A stretch of 7,106 nucleotides of DNA from Chloroflexota bacterium (GCA_029858845.1 JAOUEG010000086.1:1-7106); one strand, 5' to 3'; shown: positions 1-5,707, counted from the first letter of the stretch. The notes: generated by a model from the letters alone, not told the origin. Made by a program: numbers and translations.

Positions 1-169
1 CGCCATCCGCACCACCGGGACCACGGCGGACGTCACCGGCACGGCGGGTCTCGCCGGCCTTCTCCACCTGCGACGCCTGGGCGCCATCCGCAGCGACGAG
101 CGCGTCGCAGTCCTGTTCACCGGCGCTCGCCACGACCGCCCACCGGGCAAGCCCGACCCTGGTCCCTGA
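1..169 (+). CDS. PLP-dependent fold-type-II enzyme, C-terminal fragment (threonine synthase/dehydratase-like)
   Basis: This is the last 55 or so codons of a gene that begins before the window, read in the frame starting at base 2 and ending at TGA 167-169. The fragment contains DVTGTAGLAGLLHLRRLG, then a hydrophobic strand AVLFTG, then a proline-rich tail. A Thr/Ser-Gly motif followed by an alanine/glycine-rich helix and a VAVLFTG strand is the usual end of fold-type-II PLP enzymes such as threonine synthase and threonine dehydratase, where the Ser/Thr contacts the pyridine nitrogen. The active-site lysine would lie upstream and cannot be seen. The stop is 24 bases before the next gene, so it is probably in the same operon. 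By analogy with ygeX beside ygeW in E. coli, it could be an ammonia-lyase acting on the amino acid released by the transcarbamylases. That role is inferred, and only the family-level call rests on sequence. Confidence 0.62.
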   Translation, partial: AIRTTGTTADVTGTAGLAGLLHLRRLGAIRSDERVAVLFTGARHDRPPGKPDPGP

Positions 170-182
170 GCCCAACCCGATC

Positions 183-186
183 GGAG
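183..186 (+). promoter_or_regulatory. Shine-Dalgarno site of the ATCase-like gene
   Basis: GGAG lies 7 bases before the ATG at 194, in the 24-base gap after the PLP-enzyme stop. It supports ATG 194 as the real start and shows that the gene has its own ribosome entry despite the tight spacing. Confidence 0.6.
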
Positions 187-193
187 TACGACG

Positions 194-1147
194 ATGAGAA
201 GCTTCCTCGGCCGCGACATCCTGTCGCTCAAGGACTTCAGCCGGGACGAGTTCAACCGCGTCTTCCAGGTCTGCGATGACCTCAAGCCGTACGCCCGCGA
301 TCGACGCAACGGCGACCTGCTCAAGGACAAGACCCTGTTGACCGCCTTCTATCAGCCGAGCACGCGAACGCGCCTCTCGACCGAGGCCGCGATGCATCGG
401 CTGGGCGGGCACGTCCTGGGCTTCTCGGACGCGAAGATGACGCGGGCGGGCGACTTCTACCAGGAGTCGATCAAGGACACGTTCCACATGCTGGAGTACT
501 ACGGCGATGTCATCGCGATCCGGCACTTCCAGCAGGGTGCGCCGGCCGAGGCCGCCCGCTGGGCATCCGTCCCGGTCATCAATTGCGGCGACGGCTGGGG
601 CGAGCATCCCACCCAGGTGCTGACCGACCTGTACACCATTCGGACGGAGCTCGGGACCCTGGACGGCCTGACGTATCTCCTCGTCGGGGACATGCGCATG
701 CGGACGATGCACTCGATCCTGTACGCGCTGTCGCAGTTCGATGCCGAGGCGCTGGTCGTGGGGCCGCCGGACATGTCGCTGCTGCCCGAGTTCAAGGCAG
801 AGCTCGATGCCGTGAACGTCCGCTATCGCGAGATCGAGTCGGTGGCCGACGGCATCGCCCAGGCCGACGTCATCTACATGGAGCCCGTCGTGCAGGCGGA
901 CTACACCAAGGGCAGGGTGGAGCGGGACGCGGTGCTGCCGACCACCCCGGAGGCGTACCGCGTCACCCGCGAGCTGCTCGCCGCAAAGGCGAAGTCGAGC
1001 TCGATCATCCTGCATTCCCTGCCGCGGATGGACGAACTGCCGTCGGACGTCGACGAGACCCGCCACCAGCGGTACTGGGTGGAAGCGTTCAACGGCGTCG
1101 TCCTGCGCATGGCCCTGCTCAGCCTCGTGCTGGGCGCAGTCGAATAG
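194..1147 (+). CDS. Aspartate-transcarbamylase-like carbamoyltransferase, probably not a true ATCase
   Basis: This 317-aa protein belongs to the aspartate/ornithine carbamoyltransferase superfamily and is close to PyrB catalytic chains (about 310 aa). The carbamoyl-phosphate site is intact: STRTR at residues 56-60, R110 in AIRHFQQG, HPTQ at 138-141, R170-T171, and LPR at 276-278 in HSLPRMDEL. The C-terminal stretch from DVDETR to the end is very PyrB-like. The amino-acceptor side differs. The E. coli 80s-loop lysines (GKKGE) correspond to AGDFYQE at about 85-91, and the aspartate-binding stretch YMTRVQ corresponds to YMEPVV at 228-233, so Arg229 and Gln231 of ATCase are missing. No pyr genes are nearby. 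The gene sits 12 bases before a YgeW-like transcarbamylase and upstream of a carbamate kinase, which favours a catabolic ureido-compound transcarbamylase with an unknown acceptor. Family membership is clear and the substrate is inferred. The alternative is a divergent anabolic PyrB. Confidence 0.88.
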   Translation: MRSFLGRDILSLKDFSRDEFNRVFQVCDDLKPYARDRRNGDLLKDKTLLTAFYQPSTRTRLSTEAAMHRLGGHVLGFSDAKMTRAGDFYQESIKDTFHMLEYYGDVIAIRHFQQGAPAEAARWASVPVINCGDGWGEHPTQVLTDLYTIRTELGTLDGLTYLLVGDMRMRTMHSILYALSQFDAEALVVGPPDMSLLPEFKAELDAVNVRYREIESVADGIAQADVIYMEPVVQADYTKGRVERDAVLPTTPEAYRVTRELLAAKAKSSSIILHSLPRMDELPSDVDETRHQRYWVEAFNGVVLRMALLSLVLGAVE

Positions 1148-1159
1148 GCGGGCCGGATC

Positions 1160-2137
1160 ATGCAGACGGACCTGCGCGGCCGCGACCTGATCAGCCTCCA
1201 GGACTTCACGACGGACGAGATCGACACCATCCTCGAGGTCGCGCTCCAGCTCAAGCGCGAACGGGCGATGGGCGTCCCGCACCCGCTCCTGCGGGACAAG
1301 GTGCTGGCGATGCTGTTCTTCTTCTCCAGCACCCGGACCCGCGCGTCCTTCGAGGCTGGGATGGCCCAGCTCGGCGGGCACGCCCAGTTCATCGAGAGCC
1401 GTACGACCCAGATCGCGCACGGCGACACGCCGACGGAGATCGGCGAGATCCTGGGCCGCTACAACGACGGCATCGCCATCCGCAACGTGGACTGGGGGAT
1501 CGGCAACCGGTACATCCGCGACGTCGCCGCCGCTAGCCGCGTCCCGGTCCTCAACATGCAGTGCGACGTCTATCACCCCCACCAGATCCTCGCTGACCTG
1601 ATGACGATGCGCGAGCGCAGGGGCGACCTGCGCGGCCGGACCATCACCATCAGCTGGGCGTACGCGGCCTCCTACCAGAAGCCCATCAGCGTCCCGCAGG
1701 ACCTGTTGCTGGCGGCGACGCGCTACGGCATGGACGTCCGCCTCGTCCACCCGCCGGAGTTCGAGCTGATGCCCGAGATCCTGGCGCAGGCGCAGGACAA
1801 CGCCCGTCGCTCGCACGGCAGCCTCGAGCGGATGGACGACTTCGAGGCCGGCTTCCGCGGTTCGGACATCGTCTACGCCAAGAGCTGGGGGGCTCTGCTC
1901 CGAGCGAAGGACGACGCGGACGGGGCGGCGATCGCCGCGACCTACTCGGACTGGATCACGGACGAGCGCCGGATGGCGATGGCCGCCGACGACGCGATCT
2001 ACATGCACCCGTTGCCCGCCGATCGCGGGATCGAGGTCGCGGACGCCGTGATCGACGGCCCGCGATCCGTGGTCTACGACCAGGCCGAGAATCGGCTCCA
2101 CGCTCAGAAGGCGGTCATGGCACTGACGATGCGCTGA
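1160..2137 (+). CDS. ygeW: YgeW-like knotted carbamoyltransferase
   Basis: This 325-aa protein is a second member of the transcarbamylase superfamily. The carbamoyl-phosphate motif is SSTRTR at residues 56-61, followed by QIAHGDT (84-90), R108, HPHQ (139-142) and MHPLPAD (282-288). Several stretches match the E. coli YgeW sequence as I remember it: QIAHG, an LNMQCDVYHP segment, SWAYAASYQKPISVPQ (165-180, the region that forms the knot in this family), RYGMDVRLVHP and DIVYAKSW (236-243). It is clearly shorter than E. coli YgeW, which is nearly 400 aa; it lacks the N-terminal extension and some inserts. The usual HPTQ reads HPHQ here. In E. coli ygeW neighbours a diaminopropionate ammonia-lyase gene and a carbamate kinase gene and has been linked to ureido-compound (purine) breakdown. 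The same kind of neighbours occur here. Family assignment is strong; the substrate is unproven. It starts 12 bases after the previous stop with only a weak GGCGGG-type ribosome site. Confidence 0.85.
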   Translation: MQTDLRGRDLISLQDFTTDEIDTILEVALQLKRERAMGVPHPLLRDKVLAMLFFFSSTRTRASFEAGMAQLGGHAQFIESRTTQIAHGDTPTEIGEILGRYNDGIAIRNVDWGIGNRYIRDVAAASRVPVLNMQCDVYHPHQILADLMTMRERRGDLRGRTITISWAYAASYQKPISVPQDLLLAATRYGMDVRLVHPPEFELMPEILAQAQDNARRSHGSLERMDDFEAGFRGSDIVYAKSWGALLRAKDDADGAAIAATYSDWITDERRMAMAADDAIYMHPLPADRGIEVADAVIDGPRSVVYDQAENRLHAQKAVMALTMR

Positions 2138-2153
2138 TCGTCCAGCCCGCGAT

Positions 2154-2170
2154 GGCGCGGTGGACGCGCC
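2154..2170 (+). promoter_or_regulatory. GC hairpin directly before the carbamate kinase ribosome site
   Basis: GGCGCG-GTGGA-CGCGCC is a perfect 6-bp inverted repeat with a 5-base loop, lying between the transcarbamylase stop and the kinase start. It ends exactly one base before the GGAGGG Shine-Dalgarno sequence. No T-tract follows, so it does not look like a terminator. It could affect ribosome access or mRNA stability between the two cistrons. GC-rich DNA makes short hairpins common, so its function is uncertain. Confidence 0.4.
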
Positions 2171-2176
2171 GGAGGG
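2171..2176 (+). promoter_or_regulatory. Shine-Dalgarno site of carbamate kinase
   Basis: GGAGGG stands 6 bases before ATG 2183 and is the strongest ribosome-binding sequence on the plus strand. It fixes the kinase start and suggests good expression of the ATP-forming step. Confidence 0.75.
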
Positions 2177-2182
2177 ATCACG

Positions 2183-3133
2183 ATGTCCAACCAGATCCTC
2201 GTCGTCGCGATCGGCGGCAACTCGCTGATCAAGGATGCCCAGCACATGTCCGTCCCCGACCAGGTCCAGGCCCTGGGCGAGACGAGCACCCATATCGCCC
2301 GGATCATCAAGGACGGCTGGCACGTCGCGATCGGGCATGGCAACGGGCCGCAGGTCGGCTTCATCCTGCGCCGCTCGGAGCTGGCGGCCCATGAGCTTCA
2401 CGAGGTCCCGCTCGACGTCTGCGACGCTGATTCGCAGGGGGCCATCGGGTATGAACTCCAGCAGAACCTCGGGCACGACTTCCGGCGCCTCGGTATCGAT
2501 CGCCAGGCCGTCACGCTGGTGACGCAGGTCGAAGTCGCTCCCGACGACCCGGCGTTCGTAAAGCCGTCCAAGCCGATCGGGTCGTTCATGGACGAGCCGA
2601 CGGCTGCCCGCCGCCGCGACGAGGAAGGCTGGGCCGTCCGCGAGGATGCCGGGCGCGGATGGCGGCGTGTGGTGCCCTCGCCGCGTCCGCTGCGCATCGT
2701 GGAGCTGGATGCGGTCCGGGCGCTGCTGCGCGATGACTTCGTGACCATCACCGTCGGCGGCGGCGGCATCCCGGTCGTCGCCGACGACGCGGGCGACCTC
2801 CACGGCGTGGCCGCCGTGATCGACAAGGATTTCGCGTCGGCGCTGCTGGCCATCGAGCTCGCCGCGGACGTCTTCATGATCAGTACGTCCGTCGCCCAGG
2901 TCGCCCTCGACTGGGGCCGACCCGAACAGCGCTGGCTGGACCGACTCACGGTCGCCGAGGCGAAGCGCTACCTGGCGGAGGGCACGCACTTCATGCCGGG
3001 CAGCATGCAGCCCAAGATCGAGGCCTGCATCTGGTACCTGGAGCAGGCGGGCGGTCGCGCGATCATCACCAGCCCTGACCTGATGGAGGCGGCCCTCGCT
3101 GGGGAGGCGGGCACGGCGATCGTCATCGACTGA
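2183..3133 (+). CDS. arcC: Carbamate kinase (ArcC/YqeA type)
   Basis: This 316-aa amino-acid-kinase-fold protein is the usual length for carbamate kinase (about 310 aa). It catalyses the reversible transfer of phosphate from carbamoyl phosphate to ADP, giving ATP plus carbamate, which decays to ammonia and CO2. Visible motifs are the N-terminal AIGGN (residues 9-13), GHGNGPQVG (51-59), QGAIGY (85-90), FVKPSKPIG (125-133), VVPSPRP (163-169), VGGGGIPVV (191-199), IDKDFASALLA (213-223) and MQPKIEA (275-281). These are characteristic of the family and no key motif looks broken. It is the last gene of the plus-strand run and follows two transcarbamylases, so it probably drains their carbamoyl phosphate into ATP. 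There is no arginine deiminase gene in view, so an arcA-type arginine pathway is not supported here. The gene name denotes the family; the yqeA-like context is the better functional guide. Confidence 0.95.
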   Translation: MSNQILVVAIGGNSLIKDAQHMSVPDQVQALGETSTHIARIIKDGWHVAIGHGNGPQVGFILRRSELAAHELHEVPLDVCDADSQGAIGYELQQNLGHDFRRLGIDRQAVTLVTQVEVAPDDPAFVKPSKPIGSFMDEPTAARRRDEEGWAVREDAGRGWRRVVPSPRPLRIVELDAVRALLRDDFVTITVGGGGIPVVADDAGDLHGVAAVIDKDFASALLAIELAADVFMISTSVAQVALDWGRPEQRWLDRLTVAEAKRYLAEGTHFMPGSMQPKIEACIWYLEQAGGRAIITSPDLMEAALAGEAGTAIVID

Positions 3134-3179
3134 GCGTGTCGCACGACCGGGCGATCAGCCCTCCAGCGCGACCGCGCGA
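3134..3179. other. Convergent intergenic gap
   Basis: These 46 bases separate the stop of carbamate kinase (plus) from the stop of the thioesterase (minus). They contain the left unit of the 25-bp duplication and no recognisable gene. I see no long GC stem followed by a T-run in either direction, so transcripts may end by Rho or run past each other. Confidence 0.6.
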
Positions 3180-3193
3180 TCAGCCCTCCAGCG
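3144..3193. repeat. 25-bp imperfect tandem duplication at the convergent gene ends
   Basis: Units 3144-3168 and 3169-3193 are 25 bp each and differ at one base (G at 3150, C at 3175). Both contain GCGATCAGCCCTCCAGCG. The right unit holds the final codons and TGA of the minus-strand thioesterase gene; the left unit copies that end into the gap beyond it. The duplicate is out of frame with the gene and does not change the protein. The junction also forms a short GCGC-GACC-GCGC inverted repeat (3166-3177). No T-tract is present, so it is not a clear terminator for either convergent operon. Confidence 0.85.
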
Positions 3194-4028
3194 CGTCCCG
3201 GATCGGGCCCAGACGGGCCCGCAGGAGGTCCTCGCCGGCGGCGTCCGTGATCCGACAGGTCCAGCCATCGTCGTCGGGCCAGGACTGCACCACGATCGTC
3301 GCGCCACGCTCGGCGGCACGGGCGTACTCGAGCCGGACCAGTCTGGGCAGCACTCGCGTCATCGCGATCCCGTCGTCACGGCCGGACATGATGACGCTCT
3401 CCTCGAGCCAGTCGGCGTAGACGGCGTTGTTGGCATGGTCCATCGGGTCCAGCTCCTGCGGCCGGACGGCGAACGAAGCGATCCCCGCGTCGGGGGGCGC
3501 CTGGCCGATGTCCACGCGCCCGAGCGGGAACGTCGCCGCCGGGGAACCGAACGCCCCGTCGAACTCGCTCGGGATCCGGGTGGGCACCCCGCGGCCGTCG
3601 ATCAGCACCCAGTCCACGTGGGTCCAGCCGACGAGCACCCCGTCCGCATCCAGGAAGTCGGTCCGGCGCCGGGCCCAGACCCGGCGCCACCCCACGACCC
3701 GGGTCGTCCCAACGAGCTCGTCGCCGACGAGGATCGGGGCCAGGACGGCGACCTCGGCGGCACGCGCCAGCCAGACGAGGCCCCGCTCCGCGTACCACGC
3801 CCTCGTGAACCCCCGCTCGGCGGAGTGATGCCAGGCGAGGTCCTGGGCGTAGCGCAGCAGCGTCGATGTCCGCAGCCGACCGTCCGGTCCCGCTTCGTCG
3901 AAGCGGACCCGGATCGGAACCGAGCAGGCATGGACATCGGTGGACGAAGCTTCACCAGCGAGTGCCCGACCCGTCGCGGCGGGGACCATCGCCATGGGGG
4001 CCGGCGTGCCGGAACCGCCATCGCTCAC
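3180..4028 (-). CDS. Acyl-ACP thioesterase-like double-hotdog protein
   Basis: This 282-aa protein has two hotdog-like halves, as in FatA/FatB and bacterial acyl-ACP thioesterases, which release fatty acids from acyl carrier protein in the cytosol. The first half (about 38-155) contains VRFDEAGPDGRLRTSTLLRYAQD, WHHSAERGF and a WVLIDGRGVPTRIP ending typical of the family. The second half (about 184-282) contains DPMDHANNAVYADWLEE (194-210), corresponding to the conserved D..N.HvNN..Y..W.LE block. His198 is present, but the Asn two residues before it in plant enzymes is Met196 here. The start is taken as GTG 4028, which overlaps the upstream TGA as GTGA. Met12 or Met14 are possible alternative starts, since the first 35 residues look unstructured. 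It is translationally coupled to the nuclease-like gene, with no obvious functional link. The exact acyl substrate is unknown; a different acyl thioester is possible. Confidence 0.82.
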   Translation of the reverse strand: MSDGGSGTPAPMAMVPAATGRALAGEASSTDVHACSVPIRVRFDEAGPDGRLRTSTLLRYAQDLAWHHSAERGFTRAWYAERGLVWLARAAEVAVLAPILVGDELVGTTRVVGWRRVWARRRTDFLDADGVLVGWTHVDWVLIDGRGVPTRIPSEFDGAFGSPAATFPLGRVDIGQAPPDAGIASFAVRPQELDPMDHANNAVYADWLEESVIMSGRDDGIAMTRVLPRLVRLEYARAAERGATIVVQSWPDDDGWTCRITDAAGEDLLRARLGPIRDALEG

Positions 4029-4699
4029 GGGTTCGTCCGGGCGAGATCGTCCAGCGTCTCAAGCGCGATCAGCCTCGTGGCTCCCGCAGGAGCGGTCTGG
4101 CGGTCGAGCCGGACCGCGCACGATCGCTCCGCGTCGAAGACCACGAGACCGACCCGCAGCGATCCGTCCTCATCTGCGGCGTGCGTCCGGGCGTCATCGA
4201 GCTGGTGCAGCACGTCGGCGTTGATCCCGCGGGCGCCCCACTTGCAGTCCCAGGCCTCGGCCGCACCGTCGCGCTCGACCGTGACGTCGTACGGGTGGAT
4301 CTCCGCGTGAACCCCGTCGAACAGGATCCGTCGTTCACGTCGGACGGCCGGGGCTCCCACGCGGCGCGCAAGCAGCCGGGCCGTCAACTCTTCCACGATC
4401 GCACCGCGGAACTGGCTGCGGACCTGCTCGCCCCGCTCGGCGACCTCGAGGGCGGCGGCGAGGATCGCCTCGGACTGCTCGATGGTCGCCGGATCGGCCC
4501 CGCGGCCGAATAGCGAGGGGAACATCGCACGCCAGGCGTCCGGGTCCGTGGACTCGCCGTTCATCACGGCTCGGGCCAGGACCCGCTGGGCCGTCGATGC
4601 GTCGGCAAGCGAGGCCGCCGCTCGGGCGACGAGCGGGTCGGCCTGGATCCCCGCATAGACGACGGCGCGCCCGTCGCGGGCGGCGTCCTGGAACCTCAC
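4025..4699 (-). CDS. Hypothetical protein with a plausible PD-(D/E)XK nuclease core
   Basis: I do not recognise a named family. The frame stays open further upstream, but the start is placed at GTG 4699, which overlaps the TGA of the preceding gene as GTGA and gives 224 aa; the extra upstream residues would be an arginine-rich shadow of that gene. Residues 1-90 are mostly helical and carry RFQDAARDG and AMFPSLFGRG. From residue 97 the pattern fits a restriction-endonuclease-like fold: helix FRGAIVEELTARLLARR with Glu103/Glu104, then HPYDVTVE with Asp138, a turn, then EAWDCKWG with Asp151-x-Lys153, then helix NADVLHQLDDAR with Gln166. That is the E...D...(D/E)xK order of Mg-dependent DNA nucleases. 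The C-terminal strands GLVVFDAE and ALETLDDLA follow. This could be a DNA-processing or defence enzyme, or an inactive relative. It is tightly coupled to an acidic protein upstream and a thioesterase downstream. Confidence 0.72.
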   Translation of the reverse strand: MRFQDAARDGRAVVYAGIQADPLVARAAASLADASTAQRVLARAVMNGESTDPDAWRAMFPSLFGRGADPATIEQSEAILAAALEVAERGEQVRSQFRGAIVEELTARLLARRVGAPAVRRERRILFDGVHAEIHPYDVTVERDGAAEAWDCKWGARGINADVLHQLDDARTHAADEDGSLRVGLVVFDAERSCAVRLDRQTAPAGATRLIALETLDDLARTNP

Positions 4700-5001
4700 G
4701 CTCCGTCCCCGAGCGCCACCAGCACCACCTGGGGGAACGTGGACAGCCAATCGATGGCACGGTGCGGATCCGAGATGCGACCGATCTCGTCGATGGCCCG
4801 GTCGATGGCGCCGTCGATGGTCGGCTCCAGGATCTCGCTGTCCCGCGTCGCGGCGATCTCCTCCAGACGTGACCGCCATGCCTCGCAAAGGTCGGTCACG
4901 TAGGTCCACTCGTCGTCGATCGACTCACCGATCCCCGCCAGCGTCTCGTAGGCGTCGAGAGCGTCGGCGATGGCGGCGGCGACCGTCCGCGTTCCTGTCA
5001 T
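4696..5001 (-). CDS. Small acidic helical hypothetical protein
   Basis: This 101-aa protein matches no family I know. The start is ATG 5001; the frame is open up to 5106, but that would give an arginine-rich leader overlapping the upstream gene. It is strongly acidic (about 21 Asp/Glu against 7 Arg and no Lys) and looks helical throughout, with SIDDEWTYVTDLCEAWRSRLEEI in the middle and a hydrophobic end QVVLVAL. Residues 62-72 carry an I-D-x-A repeat (IDGAIDRAIDEI) that reflects three GTCGATGG copies in the DNA. Its TGA overlaps the GTG of the nuclease-like gene, so the two are probably made together. An inhibitor, immunity or accessory subunit for that protein is possible but only inferred. 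No clear ribosome site precedes the ATG. Confidence 0.66.
   Translation of the reverse strand: MTGTRTVAAAIADALDAYETLAGIGESIDDEWTYVTDLCEAWRSRLEEIAATRDSEILEPTIDGAIDRAIDEIGRISDPHRAIDWLSTFPQVVLVALGDGA
4789..4820. repeat. Three GTCGATGG copies at 12-bp spacing inside the acidic-protein gene
   Basis: GTCGATGG occurs at 4789-4796, 4801-4808 and 4813-4820. The 12-bp period equals four codons and encodes the repeated I-D-x-A motif on the minus strand. It is a coding micro-repeat, probably a turn of an amphipathic helix, rather than a regulatory array. Confidence 0.7.
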
Positions 5002-5038
5002 GGCGCCAAGCGTACGACCGCCGGCGAGGGGGCGCTGG

Positions 5039-5338
5039 CTAGCGGTCGCCCGCGACGGCGGATGGACGACGAGCGACCGGAGCCGCCGGGCGGCGCCGCC
5101 AGCCACGACCGAGCGGGTGTCGCACGGCAGGGTCTCCCGATGCCCGCTTCAGGAGTGCTTCCAGCTCACGGCGCGCCCGCTCGTCCCAGGCGCGGGAGTA
5201 CGCCCGGGTCGCCGCGGCGCGAACACGCGCGGCTTCGTCGCGCTCTCCGGCCGCCTCGAGGGTGGCGACACGATCCAGGATGGCGCGGTACAGACCCGGG
5301 AGCTCCTCGGCGGGAGAGATGGGCTCCATCGATGACAT
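5039..5338 (-). CDS. Hypothetical protein, 99 aa, helical with a basic tail
   Basis: This small ORF is not assigned to a named family. Residues 10-67 are predicted helical by eye (LPGLYRAILDRVATLEAAG, then EAARVRAAATRAYSRAWDE, then RRELEALLKRA), with regular leucine/alanine spacing that could form a helical hairpin. The last 30 residues are arginine/proline-rich and probably disordered. Gene reality is supported by the minus-strand colinear context and by protein-like composition in the first two thirds. The ATG at 5338 is used; Met4 is an alternative, and neither has a clear ribosome site. It lies 69 bases after the acylphosphatase stop and 37 bases before the next start, so it is likely in the same transcript. 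A role cannot be given. Confidence 0.62.
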   Translation of the reverse strand: MSSMEPISPAEELPGLYRAILDRVATLEAAGERDEAARVRAAATRAYSRAWDERARRELEALLKRASGDPAVRHPLGRGWRRRPAAPVARRPSAVAGDR

Positions 5339-5407
5339 GCTCGCGGGCGGGGGTCCGTTCGGGAATAGCCCACCGGTCCCGCTGCCAGCCGCCGAATGGA
5401 TGGCGCC

Positions 5408-5707
5408 TCAGTCCCCGGTGTGGGCTCCACCCCGAACGTCAAAGGGGCCAAGGCCACCGGATGCCCGGCTCCAGGCGACGTGCACGTCGTCCACGCGTGC
5501 GCCGGCCGGCCCGGTCCGAAGCGCGGCTACCAGGGCCTCGAGGTCACCGCGGGAGCCCTCCGCACGGCAGCGGACGGACCCGTCAGCCTCGTTCGCCACC
5601 CATCCGTCCAGGTCCAGCGCGGCCGCCCGATGAAGGACGTAGTAGCGGAAGCCGACTCCTTGGACCCGACCCCGGACGACGGCGTCGAGACGTTCGCTGC
5701 CGCTCAT
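5408..5707 (-). CDS. acyP: Acylphosphatase
   Basis: This 99-aa protein hydrolyses carboxyl-phosphate bonds such as acetyl phosphate, carbamoyl phosphate and 1,3-bisphosphoglycerate. It is the usual length for the family (90-100 aa). The signature VRGRVQGVGFRYYV is at residues 11-24, with the phosphate-binding Arg at 21; the second signature GWVANEADGSV begins at 35 with the catalytic Asn at 39. The downstream RCRAEGSRGDLEALVAALRTGP matches the rest of the ferredoxin-like alpha/beta sandwich. The ATG overlaps the holB stop as ATGA, so translation is probably coupled. It is a cytosolic housekeeping enzyme. Its presence in the same window as carbamoyl-phosphate enzymes is probably coincidence, since it is on the opposite strand with DNA replication genes. 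Confidence 0.94.
   Translation of the reverse strand: MSGSERLDAVVRGRVQGVGFRYYVLHRAAALDLDGWVANEADGSVRCRAEGSRGDLEALVAALRTGPAGARVDDVHVAWSRASGGLGPFDVRGGAHTGD

Noticed and set aside
583..1536. A 317-codon plus-strand frame overlapping both transcarbamylases
   Set aside because: Its product is almost all Arg, Gly, Pro and His; the overlapping frames have full family motifs.
3166..3177. GCGC-GACC-GCGC as a transcription terminator
   Set aside because: The stem is only 4 bp and there is no T-run on either strand.
3435..4310. A 291-codon plus-strand frame opposite the thioesterase and nuclease-like genes
   Set aside because: Low-complexity composition with no domain, antisense to a gene with clear hotdog motifs.
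4700..4909. An N-terminal extension of the nuclease-like protein back to 4909
   Set aside because: The extra 70 residues are Arg/His/Gly-rich and overlap the acidic gene in another frame. The GTGA overlap at 4696-4699 gives a better start.
5001..5008. The palindrome TGGCGCCA at the start of the acidic-protein gene, as an operator
   Set aside because: Eight bases of GC-rich palindrome are expected by chance here and no second copy was seen.
5002..5106. An upstream start at 5106 for the acidic protein
   Set aside because: It would add an arginine-rich leader overlapping the preceding gene; ATG 5001 begins the protein-like sequence.
2183..5707. Functional link between acylphosphatase and the carbamoyl-phosphate enzymes
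   Set aside because: Acylphosphatase can hydrolyse carbamoyl phosphate, but it is on the other strand, coupled to holB and over 2 kb away. Proximity looks accidental.
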